A stretch of 41,132 bases of DNA from Flammeovirga sp. EKP202 (GTDB lineage Bacteria > Bacteroidota > Bacteroidia > Cytophagales > Flammeovirgaceae): NCBI RefSeq assembly GCF_014534745.1, contig NZ_JACVVP010000062.1, positions 1-41,132 of the forward strand. Reading direction: 5' to 3'. Of the stretch, positions 8,278-17,152 are shown piece after piece. Below the pieces are notes generated by a model. It was given only the letters and a program-made list of their open reading frames with translations, was not told the origin of the DNA and did not search any database. The position numbers and the translations under genes were made by a program. How positions within the stretch are numbered: the first letter of the stretch is position 1; each line of letters opens with the position of its first letter.

Positions 8278-9375
8278 ATGAAACAGCAACTCTTATTTTT
8301 ATTCATTATAGCCTTTGCCGCAGGTTGTGGTTTAAATCCCGATGATGTAAAAACACTTGCTTCACCCCCCACAGATGATGCAAGAGATACCATCAATGTA
8401 GAACCAGAACCTATCGAAGGAATTCAACTGGTTTCACCTTCCAATGAACAAACACATATTACATATGACAAAGAAATACAACTAACATGGGCTTCTGAGA
8501 AGTTAGGCTTGAAGTATGAAGTGTTTTTATGGAAATCTTCTGAAGAAATGCCAGAGGCACCATTAGTAAGTGACCTTCAAGATGATTTCTTTGTGATTAC
8601 AGACTTGGAAGAAAATACAGAATACAGCTGGTTGGTAAAAGGAAATGACGTCGCCAATAATCTTATTTCAGACCCTTCAGTATTTACCACTTCTAGCGTT
8701 TCATTGAAATCCGTTTTTGAAAGAAAAGTGATTGGCTTGTCCTTTAATAATACCGTTGAAGATGATGATAATTTATATGAAGTGGAAGACCATAATGCCA
8801 GATTTACAACAGACCGTTTTGGTAATACAAACAGTGCATTTAATAGTTCAGATGCCACAGAAGCAGGTACAGCCGCCATTGTAACGTATGACGAGAATCT
8901 TAAACCGGGTAAAATGACCGTGTCGATTTGGGTAAGACCAACTGACTTATCCAATGCCGGATGGATTTATTCGATGCAACGTTGGGAAGGATTCAGTATG
9001 AAAAGAGAGGGTGATGGCCGTATCAAAAACATGTATTTCCACGAAACTTCAAACTGGGGTGCTGTTGATTTCTTTACAGATGAAATTGAATTTGAAAAAT
9101 GGACCAACATCACAATCACAGCGGATGGTTTAGTGAGAAAAGTCTATTACAATGGTGAAAAAGTAGATGAGATCGAAGCGTTAGGTCCTGTTCATTTTAA
9201 TGCAGGAATTGGCTCAAACCTCATTATCGGTGCTCAAGTAGAGAACAATAATACCAATTTACAGGAATCGTTTAATGGAGGAATTGATGATTTCAGAATC
9301 TTCCAGGAAGCAATGACTGATGAAGAAGTAAAAACATTCTATAATTACGAATCAAACTATAACGCCAATTTATAA
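8278..9375 (+). CDS. FnIII/LamG-domain surface lipoprotein (SusE/F position)
   Basis: The ATG at 8278 is chosen because it starts a lipoprotein signal (MKQQLLFLFIIAFAAGC). The 12 extra upstream codons would run into the palindrome arm at 8252-8260. The product is 365 residues. Residues about 45-135 look like a fibronectin III or Ig-like fold (IQLVSPSNEQ, LTWASEK, YEVFLWKS, TEYSWLVKGND). Residues about 150-360 form a concanavalin/LamG jelly roll (VIGLSFNNTVEDD, TVSIWVRPTDL, GWIYSMQRWEGF, FNGGIDDFRIFQEAMTDEEV). Its place after susD suggests a surface glycan-binding protein, but it could also act as a structural or lectin-like component. No catalytic motif is seen. Its stop codon overlaps the next start (TAATG). 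Confidence 0.85.
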   Translation: MKQQLLFLFIIAFAAGCGLNPDDVKTLASPPTDDARDTINVEPEPIEGIQLVSPSNEQTHITYDKEIQLTWASEKLGLKYEVFLWKSSEEMPEAPLVSDLQDDFFVITDLEENTEYSWLVKGNDVANNLISDPSVFTTSSVSLKSVFERKVIGLSFNNTVEDDDNLYEVEDHNARFTTDRFGNTNSAFNSSDATEAGTAAIVTYDENLKPGKMTVSIWVRPTDLSNAGWIYSMQRWEGFSMKREGDGRIKNMYFHETSNWGAVDFFTDEIEFEKWTNITITADGLVRKVYYNGEKVDEIEALGPVHFNAGIGSNLIIGAQVENNNTNLQESFNGGIDDFRIFQEAMTDEEVKTFYNYESNYNANL

Positions 9376-10703
9376 TGCAATACATAAATATTAAAGCCCT
9401 ATTGACCTTGTTATTACTCTCAATGATGAGTTGTTCAGAAGCTGTCAATGTATCTCCAGAATTACCGATCTATGATGATGAAGAGGATAAAGTACCATTG
9501 ACCGATGAAGAGTTGATGGATAAAGTACAGGAAACGACCTTCAAATATTTCTGGGACTATGGTCACCCTGTATCTGCTCTATCAAGAGAGAGAAGTAATG
9601 GAGATGATGAAATCGTGACAACTGGAGGCACAGGTTTCGGGATCATGGCCATTATTGTGGGCGTTGAAAGAGGTTATATCACAAAAGCGGAAGGTGCTCA
9701 ACGCTTAGTGAAGATGTATGAGTTTTTGGGAAAAGCAGATCGATTTCACGGAGCATTTCCTCACTGGTACTACGGTTCAACTGGTAAAGTAAGACCGTTC
9801 TCTCAAAAAGATGATGGGGGAGATTTGGTGGAAACCGCTTTCTTGATTGAAGGAATTATCACATCAAGAAACTACTTTGATGGTGATAATGAAACGGAAG
9901 AAAAGTTACGTACATTGGCCACAGCACTTTGGGAAGGTGTAGATTGGGATTGGTACAGAAACGGTACGGATAAATTGTATTGGCACTGGTCTCCGCAGTA
10001 TGATTTCCAAATGAACATGCCTCTTTACGGTTTTGATGAAACACAAATCACACACCTTTTAGCAGTAGCTTCGCCAACGCACCCTGTACCAGCTTCTACC
10101 TATGAAACCTGTTTTAAAAATGGAGAGGACAGATACAAGCACAGCCTTACGGTTGATACAGCAAAACCATTATTCTGGGTACATTATTCATATATCGGCT
10201 TGGATCCTCATTTCACAGATGGAACGACAAGCAAAACTTACTTCGATTTATTCAAAGAACGTACCTTAGAAAACCGCCGTTGGTGTATTCAACAGCAAGT
10301 GAAGTTCCCTTATTACGGAGAAAATGCTTGGGGCTTAACAGCAAGTGATGATCCATTTGTAGGATATATGGCACATGAACCATCACAAGACTTAGACAAC
10401 GGTACGATTACACCCACTGCAGCTTTATCTTCGATTGTTTATACACCAAAAGAGTCATTGGCCGCTATGCGTTATTTCTATGAAGAACAACCAAAATTGT
10501 GGGGAGAATACGGTTTCAAAGACGCTTACAATCTTTCACAAGGTGACTGGTATGCTGAATCATATTTAGCCATCGATCAAGGACCAATCATCACTATGAT
10601 TGAGAATTACCGCTCAGGTGTGCTATGGAAATATTTTATGATGGATGAGGATATCAAAAAGGGCATTGAAACCTTGAATTGGTCTTTTTCTTCGGTGAAT
10701 TAA
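9375..10703 (+). CDS. GH144-like endo-glucanase lipoprotein (glucoamylase-like domain)
   Basis: The protein has 442 residues, starting on the A of TAATG shared with the upstream stop, which indicates translational coupling. A lipoprotein signal (LLTLLLLSMMSC) is followed by an (alpha/alpha)6-barrel domain of the 'glucoamylase-like' family (Pfam PF10091, CAZy GH144). Recognisable blocks are TTFKYFWDYGHPVSALSRER, GTGFGIMAIIVGVERGYI, FHGAFPHWYYGSTG, DDGGDLVETAFLIEG, YGFDETQITHLLAVASPTHP, FWVHYSYIGLDPH, CIQQQVKFPYYGENAWGLTASDDP and WYAESYLAIDQGPIITMIENYRSG. Characterised GH144 members cut beta-1,2-glucan or release sophorose. Applying that here is inference, supported by the GH3 gene in the same locus. 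Confidence 0.88.
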   Translation: MQYINIKALLTLLLLSMMSCSEAVNVSPELPIYDDEEDKVPLTDEELMDKVQETTFKYFWDYGHPVSALSRERSNGDDEIVTTGGTGFGIMAIIVGVERGYITKAEGAQRLVKMYEFLGKADRFHGAFPHWYYGSTGKVRPFSQKDDGGDLVETAFLIEGIITSRNYFDGDNETEEKLRTLATALWEGVDWDWYRNGTDKLYWHWSPQYDFQMNMPLYGFDETQITHLLAVASPTHPVPASTYETCFKNGEDRYKHSLTVDTAKPLFWVHYSYIGLDPHFTDGTTSKTYFDLFKERTLENRRWCIQQQVKFPYYGENAWGLTASDDPFVGYMAHEPSQDLDNGTITPTAALSSIVYTPKESLAAMRYFYEEQPKLWGEYGFKDAYNLSQGDWYAESYLAIDQGPIITMIENYRSGVLWKYFMMDEDIKKGIETLNWSFSSVN

Positions 10704-10709
10704 TTGTTG

Positions 10710-10848
10710 CGTGCACCATAGTTAAAACTATGGGCAGGTGATAGAATAACCTCATCAAGATTGAAGTCTTGAAGGTTAAAAACGGAAACATCACTTTAGT
10801 GTTGTTGGAGTTAGTATCACCAGCCCATGACTTCAGTCGTGGTGCACG
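10710..10848. repeat. Branched palindromic element after the GH144 gene
   Basis: Outer arms CGTGCACCA (10710-10718) and TGGTGCACG (10840-10848) are perfectly complementary. A long inner stem follows, GGGC A GGTGATA (732-743) with TATCACC A GCCC (815-826). Inside are two small hairpins, around CAAGA/TCTTG (about 10751-10776) and around CACT/AGTG (about 10788-10805). Two alternative end hairpins exist, CCATAGTT/AACTATGG (716-733) and CCATGACT/AGTCGTGG (825-842). The design is like REP-type elements mobilised by RAYT transposases. It may also stop transcription of the locus. Confidence 0.7.
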
Positions 10849-11229
10849 TTATATTATCCATTAAATTTTTAGAACCTTTTACAGCATCTCACTACGTTAT
10901 ACAACAACCATAATTTTATTAATTAATTATTCAATTCGTAGTGTGTCTTAATTGTGGTAGATGGGATGCTATAAATGGTTTTCTGAATATGGGTATGATG
11001 ATCAATAGGACACGAATGACGCTGATGCTTAACATTCGCACCAGTGGTTGTACTACTATTTCCCTGGCGCAAGAGTTAAGCGTCAGCGTCTCTTGTGTTT
11101 ATTAGATATTTAGAAGTCTCTGACTTCTAGAGAAAATGAGGTGATTGATTTGTTATCAATTGAAAATAGATTTTAATCAATTTAAAATTATTTATAGTTT
11201 AGCTTCAAACTATTTTACGTGAAAAATAA
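10849..11229. promoter_or_regulatory. Region upstream of the SusR-like regulator, rich in inverted repeats
   Basis: No gene is seen in about 380 bases. It holds an inverted repeat CACTACG (10890-10896) with CGTAGTG (10937-10943), flanked by AGCATC (10883-10888) and GATGCT (10965-10970). The long palindrome at 11018-11090 follows. Next is a hairpin TAGAAGTC (11111-11118) with GACTTCTA (11122-11129). The last part, 11130-11229, is very AT-rich and is the likely promoter of the regulator. Confidence 0.4.
11011..11100. repeat. Long imperfect palindrome, copy of an interspersed repeat
   Basis: Left arm 11018-11044 and right arm 11064-11090 are reverse complements at 22 of 27 positions (shared core GACGCTGA and GCTTAAC). 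Weaker pairing continues outward (ACACGAAT with TCTTGTGT). The right arm and its flank, read on the minus strand from 11100 to 11064, match 86-123 over about 38 nt. A partner far away in the window shows that this is a dispersed repeat, not a local operator. Confidence 0.7.
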
Positions 11230-14019
11230 ATGGCTTTACTATCTAAGTTACTACTAACCGCTTTATTACTTATATCTACTTCAAGTTTCGCACAAGAAAC
11301 TATTGAGTTATTTACATCAACAAAGATTACCAATTATAGCAAATCAGATTATAATGCTGAGAGTCAAAATTGGTATATCACACAATCTGATGATGGCCTG
11401 ATTTATACAGCCAATACTTTGGGCTTGTTAGAATTTGACGGCGAAAGTTGGAATCTTTTTCCTACCAATGAACCGTTAAGGTGTTTATTGATTCATAAAG
11501 ACAAAATCTTTGTAGGGGGGATGAATACCATAGGTGTTTTTGAAAAGGAGAATGGTGTTTTGAAGTTCAATTCTTTAATGCCTCAAAAGTCTTTTCATGA
11601 TGAAATTTGGAAAGCCATTCAGATTGGTAACAAGATTGTCTTTCAATCCTTTAATACTTTCTATATCTATGACCTCGACACGAAAGACCTCACCCGGAAA
11701 AGCCTTACAGAAGGAAATATTTCTTATGCGTTCAAGTCAAAAGACGAAACTACTTTTTACTACCAAGTTCTTTACAATCATATCAACATCACAAAAGGTC
11801 TGGTGGAGACCAATAATATCATTCACCCAGACTTAAAACATTGGATGGTCAAATACATTCATGAGGTAAAAGAAGGACTTCTAATTGGTACTTATAAAAA
11901 CGGCTTATTCCTTTGGAATGGGAAGGGCTTTACACCCTATGAAAATAAGATTTCAATCTTTCTAAAAGAAGCAAGACTAAACGTTGCCCAACCTATTGAT
12001 GACCGAGGAGGATTTGCTTTTGGTACATTAGATAAAGGAATTATTATTGGAAATATCAATACAGGCGTGATTGATTATTATATCAATTCCAAAAATGGAT
12101 TACCCAGCAATAGAGTTCACGCTTTGCATTACAATGAAGGATTACTTTGGGTGGGAAGTGAAGAAGGAATTACCAATGTAAATCTAAAATATCCCGTTCG
12201 TTTTATCAATGACCCTCTAGCTGAAATTGGTCCAATCTATGATGTTGCTATCTTTCAGGGAAAACTATTTATCGGCACAAATCAAGGGCTGTATTATACG
12301 ACAGATTCTATCAACGCACCAATTCTAAAACTCCAATTATTTCCTCGCTCAAAAGGGCAAGTTTGGAATCTTTTTGTCGCCGATGATCAATTGTTTTGCG
12401 GGCATAATGAAGGCATTTTTGAAGTAGGAGAGACGTTCAAAAAAGTCTATAATAACGGTGGAGGTTATACTTTCCTTAAAAGTAGACTTAATAAAAATGT
12501 GATGTTTCAAACCTCTTATTACGGGCTGAACATTTGGAATAAAATCAATGGGCAATGGGAGTATAGTCACACCATTAAAAAGATCAATTCACTAACAAGA
12601 GATATTATTGAATTGAATGATGGTACTATCTTACTGACTGATTCATGGAAAAATATCTATAAAATCACACTCTCAGAAGATTTAGAATCCCTCAAATCCA
12701 TTGAAAACCTTTCCACTAAAAAATCACTAGAAAACAGTTACAAATACAGGCTTTTTGATTTAGGAGATACCAAACTCTTGACCACTAATGATACTGTTGT
12801 CACTTTTAAAAATAACTTGCCGGTTGATATAGATTTAAATGGATTGACTTTTATTTCTCATCCTATTGATGACGTTTCAGTAATGAAAATAGAAGGGCAA
12901 TTGATGCTTTATGATGCCGAGGAAAGTCGTTCCATTCATGTACGAAAGTCAATTGCAGAATTGGGGAATAATCAAATCTACAATTACGAAAATATCATCA
13001 ATATCAAGGATAACTTCTTGATCACTTTCACCCAAGGGGCAGGGTTCTTCTCAACTCCATCCATCGAAAACTACAATTTCAAACAGTATCAACCTGACAT
13101 TAGAAAAGTCACGTTTTGGTACCATAGAAATCAAGAACAACTCAGTAATATAGAAGATAAAATCCCTTTTGATTACAACTCCATTGAATTTCAATTCAGC
13201 TCCAAGAATTACTATGAAGAATCGAATTACGCTGTTCGTCTGATAGGCTATGACAGTAATTGGGTGGAGATAGGAGAAAAGAACGAAATCGCTTACCAAA
13301 ACCTTCCGTATGGAAAGTTCACTTTTGAAGTAAAAGACACCGCTTCCAATAAAATCTCCCATTATAAATTTGAAATAGACAGACCATTCTATTTGTCCAA
13401 CTTAATGCTAATACTTTATGTTGTAGCAGTTTTATTATCGGTAGGGAGCCTCCATAAGTTTTATAGCTTAATGTTGAGAAAAGAGAAAATGGCCCTTCTT
13501 TTGAAAAAGAGAGAAGACCTCAACCATCAAAGAGATCTCAACGAAAAAAGAATTGCGATCCTTCAAGCCAACGAACTTCAAAAAGAACTTCAAGATAAAA
13601 ATGAAAGCTTGTCAGAGTTGCTTGTTCAAAGCTCAAAAAACAAAGACGTCATCAAGCAACTAAAACATCAGGTAGACAATGCCAAGCATTTTGATTCCGC
13701 CAACAAAAGTCAAGTGATCCGCAAGCTTGATCATATCCTCACCACCGAGTTTGATGATAAAAAAGACTGGCTCACATTCGAGTCCACTTTCAGAAAAATG
13801 CATCAAAACTTCTTTTCCGACTTAAAGAAAGCACACCCTGCTCTTACCAAAGAAGACCTCAAACTTTGTGCTTATATCCGAGTAAATCTTTCCACAAAAG
13901 AACTCGCTCCAATCTTCAACATCACTCCTAAAAGTGTAGACTTAAAGAGGTATAGATTGAGAAAGAAAATGAACTTGGTGAAGGGTACGAATTTGTATGA
14001 TTATATCAATCAGTTTTGA
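11230..14019 (+). CDS. SusR-like membrane sensor/transcription regulator (propeller, Y_Y_Y, TM, HTH)
   Basis: This 929-residue protein likely senses glycan fragments in the periplasm and activates transcription directly. A Sec-type signal (LLLTALLLISTSSFAQ) is followed by about 600 residues of repeated beta-propeller blades (DDGLIYTANTLGLLEFDGESW, RVHALHYNEGLLWVGSEEGI, GKLFIGTNQGLYYTT). A triple-tyrosine-like domain lies at about 640-715 (YNSIEFQFSSKNYYEESNYA, NLPYGKFTFEVK). One TM helix at about 724-745 and a coiled coil at about 750-820 follow. The C-terminal LuxR-like HTH is at about 865-929 (LTKEDLKLCAYIRVNLSTKE, NITPKSVDLKRYRLRKKM). No histidine kinase or receiver domain is present, unlike hybrid two-component sensors. 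It probably controls the upstream locus, the downstream one, or both. Confidence 0.88.
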   Translation: MALLSKLLLTALLLISTSSFAQETIELFTSTKITNYSKSDYNAESQNWYITQSDDGLIYTANTLGLLEFDGESWNLFPTNEPLRCLLIHKDKIFVGGMNTIGVFEKENGVLKFNSLMPQKSFHDEIWKAIQIGNKIVFQSFNTFYIYDLDTKDLTRKSLTEGNISYAFKSKDETTFYYQVLYNHINITKGLVETNNIIHPDLKHWMVKYIHEVKEGLLIGTYKNGLFLWNGKGFTPYENKISIFLKEARLNVAQPIDDRGGFAFGTLDKGIIIGNINTGVIDYYINSKNGLPSNRVHALHYNEGLLWVGSEEGITNVNLKYPVRFINDPLAEIGPIYDVAIFQGKLFIGTNQGLYYTTDSINAPILKLQLFPRSKGQVWNLFVADDQLFCGHNEGIFEVGETFKKVYNNGGGYTFLKSRLNKNVMFQTSYYGLNIWNKINGQWEYSHTIKKINSLTRDIIELNDGTILLTDSWKNIYKITLSEDLESLKSIENLSTKKSLENSYKYRLFDLGDTKLLTTNDTVVTFKNNLPVDIDLNGLTFISHPIDDVSVMKIEGQLMLYDAEESRSIHVRKSIAELGNNQIYNYENIINIKDNFLITFTQGAGFFSTPSIENYNFKQYQPDIRKVTFWYHRNQEQLSNIEDKIPFDYNSIEFQFSSKNYYEESNYAVRLIGYDSNWVEIGEKNEIAYQNLPYGKFTFEVKDTASNKISHYKFEIDRPFYLSNLMLILYVVAVLLSVGSLHKFYSLMLRKEKMALLLKKREDLNHQRDLNEKRIAILQANELQKELQDKNESLSELLVQSSKNKDVIKQLKHQVDNAKHFDSANKSQVIRKLDHILTTEFDDKKDWLTFESTFRKMHQNFFSDLKKAHPALTKEDLKLCAYIRVNLSTKELAPIFNITPKSVDLKRYRLRKKMNLVKGTNLYDYINQF

Positions 14020-14348
14020 TATTTTAGCTATTATTTTCTTAATGCAACATAGACCAAAAGTGAAAGTGAGTATTACATTTTAAATTACTATTGCTGTCTA
14101 TATAAAGTCTATCGTTAAAAACGCCCCAAAACACCTTTTTTAAATGCTTTTTGATGAGGTTTTTCAACCGTAAAGCATGAAAAATTGATAAGGTAAGAGT
14201 GTAAATTTTAATATTAAGTGGGGTGTAATTTTTTTACCACACTTCCGTTTCCTTAAAATTGACTTAGTTTATTCAGCAAATCAATATAGACTAGATTATT
14301 GGACTTCTGTCCTAGCACTTCACTAGATTAATGAATATAACGATAGAA
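14020..14348. promoter_or_regulatory. Upstream region of the fucosidase block
   Basis: No gene is seen in about 330 AT-rich bases. A pair of direct repeats, GTGTAAATTTT (14199-14209) and GTGTAATTTTT (14223-14233), starts 24 bases apart and could be a dimeric binding site for the adjacent regulator. I could not identify a convincing TAnnTTTG promoter. Confidence 0.25.
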
Positions 14349-15869
14349 ATGAAGCGAATTAAATTAATTACATTATTTGTCTTTGCATTGTTCATAGGGG
14401 CATGTAATAAAAAACAAGAGCAACCTAAGGAAGCAAAAAAACACTTTGAGCCAAATTGGGAATCACTAAGTCAATACGAGTGTCCTGAATGGTTTAGAAA
14501 TGCCAAGTTTGGTATATACACACACTGGGGTATTTACTCGGCTTCTATGGCAACAGGTAACTCAGATTGGTATGGTAGAAACATGTATAATGACTGGCAT
14601 CCGAATTATAAATTCCATAAGGAAACATATGGAGATCAGAAAGAATTTGGATATAAAGACTTAGTGCCAAAACTGACAGGTGATAAATTTAATGCTGATG
14701 AGTGGGCTGAATTGTTCCAAAAAGCAGGGGCACAGTTTGCAGGACCGGCAGGAGAACATGCTGACGGTTTTTCGATGTGGGATTCTAAAGTGAACCCTTG
14801 GAACTCGGTGAAAATGGGGCCGAAAATCGATGTGGTTGCGGAGATGAAAAAGGCAGTGAAGAAGAGAGGAATGAAATACGTGGTCAGTTTGCATCACTCT
14901 TGGCTTTGGGGTTGGTACCCTACATGGGATGAAAACACCGATTGTGCGAATCCAGAATTTGCAGGTTTATATGGACCAAAAATTCCTGAAACTTCTCGTT
15001 TATTGAAGATTGGTGATGAGAAAGGATCTTATCCAATGCCTAGTCCTGAGTTTGAAAGAATCTGGCTAGAAAAAGTAAAAGAAGTAGTAGATGGTTACTC
15101 TCCTGATTTGCTTTGGTTTGATAACAGAGTTAGAATTTTATCTGAAGGTATCAGAAAGCAAATGGTGGCCTATGTACATAACCATAGTGCGGAAAATAAC
15201 ATCGAAAGAGTATTTACATTTAAGCGTCCTGACTTTCCATTGGGCGTAGGAACGGTAGATTTGGAGCGTGAACGTATGCCAGATATCTACCCTGATCCAT
15301 GGTTAACGGATACATCTATTTCAAAGTCTTCTTGGTCTTATGCTTCAGACTTAAAATGTTATCCTACCAACCGTTTGATTGATGATCTTGTGGATATTGT
15401 CAGTAAAAATGGTTGTCTATTACTAAACGTTGCACCACATCCTGACGGTACAATCCCTCAAGAACAAAAAGAACGTTTGTTGGAAATGGGAGCATGGTTA
15501 AAACTAAATGGTGAAGCGATTTATGATAGCCGTCCTTGGTTGATTTTTGGAGAAGGCCCAACCAAAACAAAAAGTGGTCACTTAGCAGATCAGAAATTTG
15601 ATGGTTTTGGAGCTGAAGATATCCGTTTCACCACAAAAGGAGATCAGTTATATGCCATTGCATTAGGCTGGCCTGAATCAGGAGTATTGCCGATCAAATC
15701 ATTAGGTTTAATTGCTTATAATTCAAAAGTAAAAGATGTGGAATTGATTGGTCACAAAGGGAAATTGAAATGGGAAAGAACGGAAGGTGCTTTAAATGTA
15801 TCGCTTCCTGAAGATAAGCCATGTGATTTTGCTTATGTATTTAAGATCAATTTTAAAGACAATAAATAG
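14349..15869 (+). CDS. GH29 alpha-L-fucosidase lipoprotein
   Basis: This removes terminal alpha-L-fucose from glycans by a retaining mechanism. The start at 14349 begins a lipoprotein signal ([19 protein letters not shown]), and the frame opens six codons earlier. It is 506 residues. GH29 barrel blocks are [74 protein letters not shown] and [12 protein letters not shown], with probable nucleophile Asp258. Later blocks are [33 protein letters not shown] and [15 protein letters not shown] beta-sandwich C-terminus follows. It is the first gene of a block with a sulfatase, pointing to a sulfated fucose-containing substrate. A related specificity such as galactosidase activity, known in some GH29 members, is not excluded. 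Confidence 0.92.
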   Translation: MKRIKLITLFVFALFIGACNKKQEQPKEAKKHFEPNWESLSQYECPEWFRNAKFGIYTHWGIYSASMATGNSDWYGRNMYNDWHPNYKFHKETYGDQKEFGYKDLVPKLTGDKFNADEWAELFQKAGAQFAGPAGEHADGFSMWDSKVNPWNSVKMGPKIDVVAEMKKAVKKRGMKYVVSLHHSWLWGWYPTWDENTDCANPEFAGLYGPKIPETSRLLKIGDEKGSYPMPSPEFERIWLEKVKEVVDGYSPDLLWFDNRVRILSEGIRKQMVAYVHNHSAENNIERVFTFKRPDFPLGVGTVDLERERMPDIYPDPWLTDTSISKSSWSYASDLKCYPTNRLIDDLVDIVSKNGCLLLNVAPHPDGTIPQEQKERLLEMGAWLKLNGEAIYDSRPWLIFGEGPTKTKSGHLADQKFDGFGAEDIRFTTKGDQLYAIALGWPESGVLPIKSLGLIAYNSKVKDVELIGHKGKLKWERTEGALNVSLPEDKPCDFAYVFKINFKDNK

Positions 15870-15891
15870 TAAATGACTTTTGGATGGTTTG

Positions 15892-15915
15892 CGTTGTGAT
15901 CCGTGAATCACAACG
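15892..15915. terminator. Hairpin between the GH29 gene and the next gene
   Basis: A perfect 9-bp stem, CGTTGTGAT (15892-15900) and ATCACAACG (15907-15915), has a 6-nt loop. Only a weak T-rich stretch follows, so it may be a partial terminator or an mRNA-stabilising hairpin inside the operon. Confidence 0.5.
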
Positions 15916-15964
15916 TGAATCATTTCTTTATTGAAACATTTTACCATTGAATGCACTAGCGTAC

Positions 15965-17095
15965 ATGAGATCATTAATATTTTTATTATGCATTATATGT
16001 CAAGGAACTTCAATTCTTGCTCAAGAAATGAATATTGGTGCTCTGGTAGTACCTGTTGATGAAAAATGTAAGTTTATCGACTCTGATTATCATATATGGG
16101 GTGCATCTGTAGTAAAAGGTTTTGATGGGAAATACCATATGTTCTATTCTCGTTGGAAATATGAATTGGGACATATGGCATGGGTCACTCACTCAGAAAT
16201 AGCTTATGCAGTAGCAGAAAAAGCAGAAGGTCCTTATGAACATGTAAATGTAGCTTTGCCAGCCAGAGGAAGAGAATTTTGGGATGGAACGACTACACAT
16301 AATCCTACTATCATCAAACAAAGTGGGAAGTACTATTTATATTATATGGGAACTACATCAGCTGTCGAGGCACAACAACCAACCTCTATGAAAAATAAAG
16401 ATTGGTGGATGTATAGAAATAATCAGAGAATAGGTGTGGCTTGGTCGGAAAACCCTTCAGGACCTTGGCATCGCTTGGATCACCCTATTATAGATGTGGC
16501 TGAAAATGATGATGCTCCTGATGCTTTAATGACTTCCAATCCTGCAATTAATATTAGTCCGAATGGAGGTGTTTTTGCCATTTATAAAGCAGTCGGTAAA
16601 CAAAAAGGATGGAAGCCTGTAGATATGACTACGAATGAAAGTTGGCAAGTTGCTAAGGGAAGTCAAGTAAAATATATGTTAGCATTTGCTGATCATCCGC
16701 TTGGACCTTTTAAGAAAGAGAGTAAGACTATTTTCGAATTAGAAGAAGCAAATGGGGAACATATGATTGCTGAGGATCCTTATGTTTGGAGTGATCATCA
16801 ACAATATTATGCTATTGTAACTGATATAAAAGGCTATTTTACAGGAGATAAAGGGGCCTTAGCATTAATGGAATCTAAAGATGGTTTGCATTGGGAGGCA
16901 GGGAAGTTTCCAAAAGTACTACCTAGTAAAATTCCTAAGCAAGATGGAACAACGACATCGTATAAAATAGAGCGACCTCAACTTTTATTGGAAGAAGGAA
17001 AGCCCACGCAAATTTTTGGGGCTTTAGGCATTACTGTAGATGGAGTATATCGAGGACATGCTTGCAATTTGAGAATCCCATTATCAGTGGAATAA
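15965..17095 (+). CDS. Five-bladed beta-propeller glycoside hydrolase (GH43/GH117-like clan)
   Basis: The start at 15965 begins a Sec signal (MRSLIFLLCIICQGTSILAQ), giving 376 residues. Repeated propeller blades are visible: HIWGASVVKGFDGKYHMFYSRW, YYLYYMGTTSA, RIGVAWSENPSGPWHRLDHPI, NPAINISPNGGVFAIYKA, YMLAFADHPLGPFK, AEDPYVWSDHQQYYAIVTDI and KIERPQLLLEEG. The blade pattern and the 'NP' and 'AEDPYVW' signatures fit the clan of inverting propeller hydrolases (GH43, GH117 and relatives). I cannot assign the family or substrate with confidence. It sits between a fucosidase and a sulfatase, so it likely removes a sugar from the same polysaccharide. Confidence 0.75.
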   Translation: MRSLIFLLCIICQGTSILAQEMNIGALVVPVDEKCKFIDSDYHIWGASVVKGFDGKYHMFYSRWKYELGHMAWVTHSEIAYAVAEKAEGPYEHVNVALPARGREFWDGTTTHNPTIIKQSGKYYLYYMGTTSAVEAQQPTSMKNKDWWMYRNNQRIGVAWSENPSGPWHRLDHPIIDVAENDDAPDALMTSNPAINISPNGGVFAIYKAVGKQKGWKPVDMTTNESWQVAKGSQVKYMLAFADHPLGPFKKESKTIFELEEANGEHMIAEDPYVWSDHQQYYAIVTDIKGYFTGDKGALALMESKDGLHWEAGKFPKVLPSKIPKQDGTTTSYKIERPQLLLEEGKPTQIFGALGITVDGVYRGHACNLRIPLSVE

Positions 17096-17152
17096 AGAAT
17101 TTTTATAGAAATGAAATAATACACTTAACTTCAAAAATGATTTAAGACTATA

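Noticed and set aside
8577-8954. Minus-strand frame of 125 codons
   Set aside because: It is antisense to the well-supported FnIII/LamG lipoprotein gene.
10710-11100. Possible riboswitch in the inverted-repeat region
   Set aside because: The repeats share sequence with other places in the window, and no known riboswitch core was recognised.
13051-13362. Minus-strand frame of 103 codons
   Set aside because: It is antisense to the SusR-like regulator and has no signal of its own.
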